From Bacteroidota bacterium (GTDB lineage: Bacteria > Bacteroidota > Bacteroidia > Flavobacteriales > Flavobacteriaceae), in assembly GCA_947468985.1 (NCBI GenBank), contig CANINJ010000157.1, forward strand, positions 1 to 5,057: a stretch of 5,057 bases of DNA. Reading direction: 5' to 3'. Positions 1-5,035 of this stretch are shown in pieces. The position numbers and the translations under genes were made by a program. The first letter of the stretch is position 1, and each line of letters starts with the position of its first letter. The notes under the pieces were generated by a model, which saw nothing but the letters and a program-made list of their open reading frames with translations, had not been told where the DNA came from and made no database searches.

Positions 1-1
1 A

Positions 2-517
2 AAAGGACATTTAGAAACCATTCACGCCTATACCAACGACCAGAATTTAGTGGATAATATGCACAAAAAATACCGTCGTGGAAGAGCCGCCGCTTTGAAT
101 ATGGTAATCACCGAAACGGGCGCTGGAACTGCTGTTGCAAAAGCATTACCAAGCCTTGCGGGAAAATTAACATCCAATGCCATTCGCGTTCCTGTGCCAA
201 ATGGATCGTTGGTGATTTTGAATTTAGAAATCAAAAAAGCAACCACTATTACCAAAATTAATGCTATAATGAAAAAATATGCATTGGAAGGCGAATTGGT
301 AGAGCAGATAAAATATTCGTTGAATAATGAGTTGGTTTCCTCAGATATTGTGGGAACTTCGGCACCTTCAATCTACGATAGTAATGCTACAATTGTTTCA
401 GCTGACGGAAAAAATATCGTGCTTTACATTTGGTATGACAACGAATACGGCTACAGCCACCAAGTAATTCGATTGGCGAAATATATTGCTAAAGTAAGAC
501 GATTTACGTATTATTAA
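2..517 (+). CDS. gap: Glyceraldehyde-3-phosphate dehydrogenase, C-terminal part (5' end outside window)
   Basis: Converts glyceraldehyde 3-phosphate, NAD(P)+ and phosphate to 1,3-bisphosphoglycerate in cytosolic glycolysis/gluconeogenesis. The reading frame is open from base 2, so the gene enters from the left; 171 codons are visible and the TAA is at 515-517. The first codons read KGHLETIHAYTNDQNLVD: this is the catalytic-domain segment just after the active-site cysteine, and the His of HAYT (codon 23-25) is the family's catalytic base. RRGRAAALN, the ETGAG turn, AIRVPVPNGS and WYDNEYGYS near the end are further family signatures. Departures from the classical enzyme are Ile for Pro before the TGA turn, VILNL where VVDL is usual, and a tail KVRRFTYY beyond the normal end. 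These fit the long (about 480-residue) GAPDH that I recall from flavobacteria, but the N-terminal extension that would prove it is not visible. GTG at 50 and ATG at 59 are internal codons, not starts. Confidence 0.95.
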   Translation, partial: KGHLETIHAYTNDQNLVDNMHKKYRRGRAAALNMVITETGAGTAVAKALPSLAGKLTSNAIRVPVPNGSLVILNLEIKKATTITKINAIMKKYALEGELVEQIKYSLNNELVSSDIVGTSAPSIYDSNATIVSADGKNIVLYIWYDNEYGYSHQVIRLAKYIAKVRRFTYY

Positions 518-539
518 TTGGTTGATAGTTGATAGATAC

Positions 540-576
540 AAAAAATCCGTTTCAGTTTAAATGAAACGGATTTTTT
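540..576. terminator. Bidirectional intrinsic terminator between gap and the permease gene
   Basis: A perfect 15-bp inverted repeat pairs 540-554 with 562-576 around a 7-base loop (GTTTAAA). The core arm is ATCCGTTTCA, preceded by a run of A and followed on the other arm by a run of six T. The A/T runs make it work as a rho-independent terminator on both strands. It lies 22 bases after the gap stop and 44 bases after the permease stop, which is where two convergent genes would share a terminator. Confidence 0.9.
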
Positions 577-620
577 GCTACTTCTACAACCTAAAACCTA
601 AAACATATAACCTACAACTT

Positions 621-2069
621 TTAAACCTCTTCCTTTTTTGTAAAATAATAAATCGGAATTCCAATTAGCATTATCAAAACGCCCCAACCACACGTACTCG
701 TTTTTGTAAATAGTAATGCCACGCAAATTGCGGTTGCAATAATAAGATACAACATTGGCAAAAATGGATATCCAAAAGCTTTGTAAGGTCTTTCGGCATC
801 GGGCATTTTCTTGCGAAGGATGAAAATTCCGTATATAGTGAGGATATAAAAAATCAAAACGATAATCACGACAAAGTCTAATAAATCTCCGTATTTCCCT
901 GTTAGACATAAGGCAGAAGCCCAAATACATTGCGCCCACAAAGACCACGAAGGCACACTTGACGCATTTAAAACCGCTGCTTTTTTGAAAAATAATCCGT
1001 CTTTTGCCATCGTATAATATACGCGTGCACCAGCCATAATCAAACCATTGTTGCACGCAAAAGTCGAAATCATAATCATCACGGCGATGATTAATGTGCC
1101 AATTTCACCAAAAATACTTTGCGAAGCTACTACGGCAACCCTGTCTGATTCGGCAGTTGCAATTCCTTGAAGCGGCACAACAGCCAAATACATCAAGTTA
1201 GCCAAAATATAAATCACACTTACAATTAGGGTTCCCAAAAATAAACTCAATCCTACATTTCGCTTTGGATTTTTAATTTCACCTGCAATAAAAGTCACGC
1301 CATTCCAAGCATCACTCGAAAAAATAGAACCTACCAAAGCTGCCGAAACCGCAGTTATCAAAGCCATTCCGCTAATTGGAATCCAAGAACCCGATTCTTT
1401 TACAAATGATTTTGTTGCCCAAGCATCCGCCCAATTTGCATTCCAAATCTCGGCTTTTGCGCCCAAGGCAAATCCAAAAATGATTAATCCCAAAAGCGAT
1501 AAAATCTTGATAATTGTCAAAACAGTTTGCATAATTTTACTGTTTTTCACCCCACGACTGTTAATGTACGTCAGTAAAACAATGGTAATTATAGACACTA
1601 TTTGAGTTGAAAAAACTTTAAATTCACCCAAATCATATATAATGTTATTATCCCTCAGGAAAGGCATTCTGTTGAGATTACAATAGTAAATTACATAAGT
1701 TTCTACATAAGCTGCAAATTTAGAAAATGCCACACCCACGGCAGCAATTGTCCCCGTTTGAATTACAGCAAAGAAACTCCAACCGTATAAAAATCCAATC
1801 AATTTTCCGTAGGCTTCTTTCAGATAAACGTACTGACCGCCAGCTTTGGGAAACATGGCGCTCAACTCACCATAACTCACCGCAGCCACAATAGTCAGCA
1901 AAGCCGTGAGCACCCAAATCGCAATTAGCCACCCAGCAGAACCCACTTGGCGCACCATATCCGAACTCACAATAAATATCCCCGAGCCAATCATGGAGCC
2001 CACAACCAGCATCGTTCCGTCTAACAAACCTAATTCTCTCTTAAAATCTTCTGGACTATTTTCTTGCAT
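621..2069 (-). CDS. APC-superfamily amino acid permease (LAT/SLC7-like)
   Basis: Complete 482-residue inner-membrane transporter, of normal length for a 12-helix APC permease. Visible signatures: the unwound TM1 substrate-binding motif GSMIGSGIFI (residues 24-33); SYGEL (65-69) and PKAGGQYVYL (74-83) of TM2 to TM3; NSRGVKNS (170-177) leading to TM5; a TM6 region FSSDAWNGVTFIAGEIKNPKRN (positions 250-271, key residues D253, W255, N256, E264, N267-P268-R270); GARVYYTMAKDG (347-358); and PDAERPYKAFGYP (423-435) before the last two helices. The W-N plus E-x-x-N-P-x-R pattern in TM6 is typical of the L-type amino acid transporter branch (SLC7 light chains, Bacillus SteT), so a neutral or small amino acid substrate, by uptake or exchange, is inferred; the exact substrate cannot be read. 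The ATG at 2069 fits the family N-terminus (a short charged stretch before TM1). There is no clear Shine-Dalgarno, only A-rich AAAACTAAAAG. It is probably monocistronic, ending at the shared terminator. Confidence 0.93.
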   Translation of the reverse strand: MQENSPEDFKRELGLLDGTMLVVGSMIGSGIFIVSSDMVRQVGSAGWLIAIWVLTALLTIVAAVSYGELSAMFPKAGGQYVYLKEAYGKLIGFLYGWSFFAVIQTGTIAAVGVAFSKFAAYVETYVIYYCNLNRMPFLRDNNIIYDLGEFKVFSTQIVSIITIVLLTYINSRGVKNSKIMQTVLTIIKILSLLGLIIFGFALGAKAEIWNANWADAWATKSFVKESGSWIPISGMALITAVSAALVGSIFSSDAWNGVTFIAGEIKNPKRNVGLSLFLGTLIVSVIYILANLMYLAVVPLQGIATAESDRVAVVASQSIFGEIGTLIIAVMIMISTFACNNGLIMAGARVYYTMAKDGLFFKKAAVLNASSVPSWSLWAQCIWASALCLTGKYGDLLDFVVIIVLIFYILTIYGIFILRKKMPDAERPYKAFGYPFLPMLYLIIATAICVALLFTKTSTCGWGVLIMLIGIPIYYFTKKEEV

Positions 2070-2089
2070 ACTTTTAGTTTTGGTTTGGT

Positions 2090-2097
2090 TAAAGATA
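2090..2097 (-). promoter_or_regulatory. Possible -7 promoter element of the permease gene
   Basis: On the minus strand TATCTTTA resembles the Bacteroidota -7 consensus TAnnTTTG, 20 bases before the permease ATG, which would give a very short leader. No convincing TTG is found at the expected -33 distance, where the strand reads TTTTTATG, so support is weak. Confidence 0.3.
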
Positions 2098-2128
2098 GGT
2101 TTTTTTTTGAATCAGACATAAAAACGTA

Positions 2129-2148
2129 AAAATAGAAACTTCTATTTT
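2129..2148. promoter_or_regulatory. 20-bp inverted repeat upstream of the permease; possible operator
   Basis: AAAATAGAA and TTCTATTTT are perfect reverse complements separated by AC. The element begins 59 bases upstream of the permease ATG and lies just upstream of where a -33 box would be. Its symmetry and place fit a dimeric regulator's binding site, but an AT-rich site of this size could also be incidental. It has no T-run and too short a loop for a good terminator. Confidence 0.35.
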
Positions 2149-2202
2149 CATCAAAAGTTGCATTTGGACTTGCCCTCGTTTAGAACATTGTGAGTACTTA
2201 TT

Positions 2203-2223
2203 ATGCTGAACTTGTTTCAGCAT
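2203..2223. repeat. Small palindromic element (ATGCTGAA / TTCAGCAT hairpin)
   Basis: An 8-bp perfect stem (2203-2210 with 2216-2223) closes a CTTGT loop. From memory, near-identical motifs of the form ATGCTGAACTTGTTTCAGCAT recur in intergenic DNA of many Bacteroidota genomes, so this looks like one copy of a dispersed short palindrome. That recollection has not been checked by a search. Confidence 0.55.
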
Positions 2224-2230
2224 CTAAAAG

Positions 2231-2251
2231 AATCTTAAATAAATTAAGATT
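2231..2251. repeat. Inverted repeat AATCTTAA / TTAAGATT
   Basis: An 8-bp perfect stem (2231-2238 with 2244-2251) closes an ATAAA loop, starting 7 bases after the previous hairpin. There is no T-run on either side, so a terminator role is unlikely. Function unknown. Confidence 0.4.
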
Positions 2252-2263
2252 GACAAAACAAAA

Positions 2264-2275
2264 TTACAATTGTAA
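2264..2275. repeat. 12-bp perfect palindrome TTACAATTGTAA
   Basis: This sequence is its own reverse complement with no spacer, like many dimeric regulator sites. It lies about 195 bases upstream of the permease start, far for a classical operator, and 13 bases from copy A of the 122-bp element. Function unknown. Confidence 0.35.
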
Positions 2276-2288
2276 ATGTCGTTTTGGG

Positions 2289-2410
2289 GTCGCATGAATG
2301 ATGGCAGCGGAAATCCTCTGTGGAACGAAGCGGAACAGAGATTGCAGCGAACAGCCTGACCCGAAGTTTTTACGGAGGGGCATGCCCAAATAAAAAAGAA
2401 AAACCTCAAA
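2289..2410 (-). repeat. Dispersed intergenic element, copy A (122 bp)
   Basis: This stretch matches 4851-4972 without gaps, with 8 differences in 122 positions counted by eye. Parts read on the plus strand: a GCATGAA...GGCAGCGGAAATCC head; a hairpin CTCTGT (2316-2321) / ACAGAG (2335-2340) with a 13-base loop, extended past a one-base bulge by AAT/ATT; the second motif GATTGCAGCGAA; CCTGACCCGAAG; the palindrome GGGCATGCCC (2378-2387); and an A-rich tail running into the terminator arm AAACCTCAAA. It follows the terminator of the leftward secreted-protein gene. The layout resembles a family of dispersed, non-coding intergenic repeats that I recall from flavobacterial genomes. I place the strand as minus because the neighbouring terminator and gene read that way. 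Confidence 0.85.
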
Positions 2411-2432
2411 ATAAAATAATACTTTGAGGTTT
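2401..2432 (-). terminator. Intrinsic terminator of the secreted-protein gene
   Basis: AAACCTCAAA (2401-2410) pairs perfectly with TTTGAGGTTT (2423-2432) around a 12-base loop. Read on the minus strand the stem is followed by TTCTTTTTTATTT, a strong U-tract; on the plus strand only ATTATT follows. It therefore acts mainly leftward, 78 bases after the stop codon of the 739-residue protein. Its left arm is the last part of the 122-bp element. Confidence 0.85.
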
Positions 2433-2510
2433 ATTATTGGTTAAAATCGTAGCTATTTAGCTAAAATTCATTGAGATTTTGGCGATATTGAATTCAGAAA
2501 ATTATGTATT

Positions 2511-4730
2511 TTATCTATTGATGTAAATCCAACCCGTTTTTGCTTCCGAATTAGAATTCAACTCAATTGCATAATAGTATGTTCCGTCGGGAAGTTGTTT
2601 TCCTGAATTTGTTTCCCCGTGCCACTCATTGCGATAGTTGGATTTGAAATATACTTTCACTCCATATCGATTGAAAATACTCAATGCTTTTACATCCAAA
2701 AGGTGAAGGTCGAAAAATTCATTATCACCATCGCCATTTGGGGAAATCCCTTTTTGGATGGAGCAATACAAACTTGTAACTGCATAAGGTTTTATTGAAA
2801 CACAGCCATTAGAATCGGTTACAGATGCAGAAAAAACCTGTGGCAAAGGAAGTGAAACTAAGGAAAAATATGTTGAAACATTAAAATTAGCGTCATTTGT
2901 TCCTACAGTTGCATTCGAACTATTTTGCCAAGAAAATGAAGTTGTTGGGTTAAATGCAGCTCCTATTGGTTCTAAATTAAGCACAAAATTAGGTCCTTCA
3001 CAAATCCCTGAAATTGTAAAATCTATTGCTGATTGAACAGTAACTGTCATCGACGCTGTTGTAGCACAAACTCCCGTTGTTGGCGTAAATGTATAAGGCA
3101 TTGTCATTGTGTTGTCAAATGCTGGCGACCACGTTCCTGATATTGCTGGTGTATTTGTAGAAGTTATTGGCAAAGTCAATGTTGTTCCAGTACATATTGC
3201 TGGTACTTGCGTAAATGTTGTTATTGTTTTTGGAGTTACAGTTACTGTCATCGAAGCTGTTGTAGCACAAACTCCCGTTGTTGGCGAAAATGTATAAGGC
3301 ATTGTCATTGTGTTGTCAAATACTGGCGACCACGTTCCTGATATTGAAGGTGTATTTGAAGAATTTGGTGACAAAGTCAAAGCTGCTCCATAACAAATTG
3401 CTGGTACTTGCGTAAATGTTGTTATTGTTTTTGGAGTTACAGTAACTGTCATCGACGCTGTTGTAGCACAAACTCCCGTTGTTGGCGTAAATGTATATGT
3501 CGTATCAGACGTATTATTAATAACTGGTGACCATGTTCCTGATATTTGTGGTGTATTTGTAGACGTCAGTGGCAATATCAATGTTCCTCCAGAACATATT
3601 GCTGGTACTTGCGTAAATGTTGTTATTGTTTTTGGAGTTACAGTTACTGTCATTTGTGCTGTTGAAGTACAAAGGCTTGATGTTGGTGTAAATGTATAGG
3701 TCGTATTTGACGTGTTATTAATTACTGGAGACCACGTTCCTGATATTGGTGTTGTATTTATAGACGTCAGTGGCAAAGTCAATGATGCTCCAGAACATAT
3801 TGCTGGTACTTGCGTAAATGTTGGAATTATTGCTGGTGTTACGTCCAAAGTTACAGTATCAGTAATTACAAGACCACAAGAGTTTGTTGCAGTTAATGTC
3901 AAAACAACATTTCCTGTAACTCCTGCTGCAACTGTATAATTAGTATTTGACGAAATTGAAGACGAAAAAGTACCACTTGGCGCAGACCAAGTTACCGATT
4001 GTTGTCCTTGAGCAGTACCTGAAAGAGCAATTGTTGCTCCTGAACAAACACTTGGAACAGTTCCAGCATCAACTGTAAATAAAGGAACAGGGGCAACACA
4101 ACCGTTATTTACATAGGATGCAGTCCCTGAAGGTGTATATAAAACTGTAGCTCCATCGCTACCACTTGCTCCACCTATTAATAATGAGCGATCATAGCTT
4201 ACTGTATCCGAACAAGTGCCTCCAAAAGTCATACTTAGCGTTCTTGTTCCTGCACCCGAATTGGCAAAATGACCAGTAATAACAGTAGGATTGTTTTGAA
4301 AAATAATATAGATATCTGAAGTTAAAACTCCAAAAGTGTTTTGAGTTGTATCCATTAAATAACTGGTTACAAGTATTACAGACGCATTGGCAGGTATAAT
4401 TCCTCCAGGTGGTTCTTTTAATCTATAGTTACACAATCCACCTCCGGCTGCTATAATATCAACATTAAGTGCAGCTACTTTTGCTTGAGTAGTAGGGCTT
4501 TGAATAACTCCAAGCCAAGTAAGATTTGGCCAAGTAACAACTAAACTATTGATGTTTTGAGGAACTGACCCTATTTTGAACCGAACCATTTCATTGAAAC
4601 CTTCATTGGTTCCTGATGAACAAGCACCGACAAGTATGCTTTCAATATCTAAACATTGTGAGAATGTTTTTTGGAAAGAAAAAAAATTAAAAACAATAAA
4701 AAATAAAACCTTAATACTTTTTTTGTGCAT
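2511..4730 (-). CDS. Secreted repeat protein with T9SS type B sorting domain
   Basis: 739 residues, exported by Sec and then across the outer membrane by the type IX system; function otherwise unknown, probably a cell-surface or released protein. Order of parts: signal peptide 1-24 (HKKSIK, then a Phe-rich core, cut before QC); an N-terminal domain about 25-211, beginning CLDIESILVGACSS and containing NEMVRF, VVTWPN, CSDTVSYD and YVNNGC, a pattern recurring in flavobacterial secreted proteins and perhaps lamin-tail-like; an Ig/PKD-like module about 214-300; four 67-residue repeats 304-571, each with two Cys 42 residues apart; another Ig/PKD-like module about 572-656; and a C-terminal sorting domain about 659-739 (ISPNGDGDNEFFD, IFNRYGVKVY, LPDGTYYYAIEL, TGWIYINR), the CHU_C/gliding-associated type. 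The ATG at 4730 is chosen over an in-frame TTG at 4757 because it starts the signal peptide directly, has AAAAGG before it, and the TTG lies in the promoter. Monocistronic by its own promoter and terminator. Confidence 0.93.
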   Translation of the reverse strand: MHKKSIKVLFFIVFNFFSFQKTFSQCLDIESILVGACSSGTNEGFNEMVRFKIGSVPQNINSLVVTWPNLTWLGVIQSPTTQAKVAALNVDIIAAGGGLCNYRLKEPPGGIIPANASVILVTSYLMDTTQNTFGVLTSDIYIIFQNNPTVITGHFANSGAGTRTLSMTFGGTCSDTVSYDRSLLIGGASGSDGATVLYTPSGTASYVNNGCVAPVPLFTVDAGTVPSVCSGATIALSGTAQGQQSVTWSAPSGTFSSSISSNTNYTVAAGVTGNVVLTLTATNSCGLVITDTVTLDVTPAIIPTFTQVPAICSGASLTLPLTSINTTPISGTWSPVINNTSNTTYTFTPTSSLCTSTAQMTVTVTPKTITTFTQVPAICSGGTLILPLTSTNTPQISGTWSPVINNTSDTTYTFTPTTGVCATTASMTVTVTPKTITTFTQVPAICYGAALTLSPNSSNTPSISGTWSPVFDNTMTMPYTFSPTTGVCATTASMTVTVTPKTITTFTQVPAICTGTTLTLPITSTNTPAISGTWSPAFDNTMTMPYTFTPTTGVCATTASMTVTVQSAIDFTISGICEGPNFVLNLEPIGAAFNPTTSFSWQNSSNATVGTNDANFNVSTYFSLVSLPLPQVFSASVTDSNGCVSIKPYAVTSLYCSIQKGISPNGDGDNEFFDLHLLDVKALSIFNRYGVKVYFKSNYRNEWHGETNSGKQLPDGTYYYAIELNSNSEAKTGWIYINR
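3018..3821 (-). repeat. Four in-phase 201-bp tandem repeats inside the secreted-protein gene
   Basis: The block GCTGGTACTTGCGTAAATGT (plus strand) recurs at 3199, 3400, 3601 and 3802, exactly 201 bases apart each time. Units are 3621-3821, 3420-3620, 3219-3419 and 3018-3218, in coding order 1 to 4; the match in unit 4 ends near 3036. Each encodes 67 residues of the form TFTQVPAIC-x-G...SGTWSP...YTF-x-PT...C...MTVTVTPKTIT. Cys pairs fall at 312/354, 379/421, 446/488 and 513/555 of the protein, so one disulfide per unit is likely. Units 1 and 2 share the centre SPVINNTS; units 3 and 4 share FDNTMTMPYTF. Confidence 0.95.
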
Positions 4731-4736
4731 CCTTTT
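4731..4736 (-). promoter_or_regulatory. AAAAGG ribosome-binding-like stretch supporting the 4730 start
   Basis: The minus strand reads AAAAGG immediately before the ATG at 4730. The spacing is too tight for a textbook Shine-Dalgarno site, and flavobacterial genes often use none, so it only mildly supports this start codon. Confidence 0.3.
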
Positions 4737-4754
4737 AATAATTATTTGGTAGTG

Positions 4755-4784
4755 CAAATTATAACATCTATATTTTTAAAACAA
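4755..4784 (-). promoter_or_regulatory. Bacteroidota-type promoter of the secreted-protein gene
   Basis: On the minus strand a TTG (4784-4782) is followed after 20 bases by TAATTTG (4761-4755), close to the -33 TTG / -7 TAnnTTTG pattern of the Bacteroidota housekeeping sigma factor, one base short in the -7 box. It would start RNA roughly 15-20 bases before the ATG at 4730. A 6-bp inverted repeat AACAAC-TAAAT-GTTGTT (4780-4796) overlaps the -33 box and could bind a regulator. Confidence 0.55.
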
Positions 4785-4801
4785 CTAAATGTTGTTATTT
4801 A

Positions 4802-4827
4802 ATTATTAATTCCGTCGATTATTAATT
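4802..4827. repeat. 10-bp direct repeat ATTATTAATT upstream of the promoter
   Basis: ATTATTAATT occurs at 4802-4811 and again at 4818-4827, with CCGTCG between them (16-bp period). It lies just upstream of the promoter of the secreted-protein gene. It could be an AT-rich activating element or chance in AT-rich DNA. Confidence 0.35.
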
Positions 4828-4850
4828 GAAATCGTACTTGGTTGGAGGAT

Positions 4851-4972
4851 GTCGCATGAAGGATGGCAGTAGAAATCCTCTGTGGAACGAAGTGGAACAG
4901 AGATTGTAGCGAACGACCTGACCCGAAGTTTTTACGAAGGGGCATGCCCAAATAAAAAAGAAAAACCTCAAA
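4851..4972 (-). repeat. Dispersed intergenic element, copy B (122 bp)
   Basis: Gap-free match to 2289-2410. It keeps the hairpin CTCTGT (4878-4883) / ACAGAG (4897-4902), the palindrome GGGCATGCCC (4940-4949), CCTGACCCGAAGTTTTTACG, and the A-rich tail into the terminator arm. Seven of the eight differences from copy A are transitions, and none touches either hairpin arm or the palindrome. It sits upstream of the secreted-protein promoter and directly behind a leftward terminator, the same placement as copy A. Confidence 0.85.
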
Positions 4973-4994
4973 GTTTGTTTAACTTTGAGGTTTT
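4962..4994 (-). terminator. Intrinsic terminator, mainly leftward, of a gene beyond the right edge
   Basis: A perfect 14-bp stem pairs 4962-4975 with 4981-4994 around the loop TGTTT. On the minus strand the run TTTTTCTTTTTTATTT follows; on the plus strand TTTT ends the stem. The strong U-tract is leftward, so it should end a minus-strand transcript arriving from the right of the window. Its arms share CCTCAAA/TTTGAGG with the terminator at 2401-2432. Confidence 0.85.
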
Positions 4995-5035
4995 ATATAA
5001 CTTGTAATTGTTGCTGTTTAATAAAATTTAATTTC

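Noticed and set aside
580..618. Repeated CTACAACCTAAAACCTA-like words between terminator and permease stop
   Set aside because: Short, imperfect low-complexity repetition in a 44-base gap with no recognisable signal.
598..1056. A 152-codon minus-strand open frame
   Set aside because: It overlaps the permease on the same strand in another frame. The permease frame has family motifs to its end; this one has none.
1906..2121. A 71-codon plus-strand open frame
   Set aside because: It is antisense to the conserved first helices of the permease and runs into its promoter; no start signal or family likeness.
2224..2409. A 61-codon minus-strand open frame
   Set aside because: It lies across copy A of the non-coding 122-bp element and its hairpins. 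Its translation is rich in Cys, Phe, Arg and Pro without a recognisable domain, and open frames in such repeats are artefacts.
2450..2463. TAGCTA-TT-TAGCTA inverted repeat after the secreted-protein stop codon
   Set aside because: Only a 2-base centre and no U-tract; a stronger terminator follows at 2401-2432, so I gave it no role.
3018..3821. CRISPR-like regular spacing
   Set aside because: The 201-bp units are coding, in phase, and the 'spacers' are themselves similar; no cas gene is nearby.
3109..3939. Two plus-strand open frames (3109-3297 and 3712-3939) with similar proteins
   Set aside because: They are antisense shadows of the 201-bp repeat; their resemblance comes from the repeat itself.
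4653..4730. Lipoprotein signal for the secreted protein because a Cys follows the hydrophobic stretch
   Set aside because: The residues before the Cys are TFSQ, not a lipobox (L-[AS]-[GA]-C). A signal peptidase I cut before Gln-Cys is more likely, and the T9SS tail supplies surface delivery.
2289..4972. The paired 122-bp repeats as ends of a composite transposon
   Set aside because: They are direct, contain no transposase, show no target-site duplication, and the enclosed gene is not a mobility gene.
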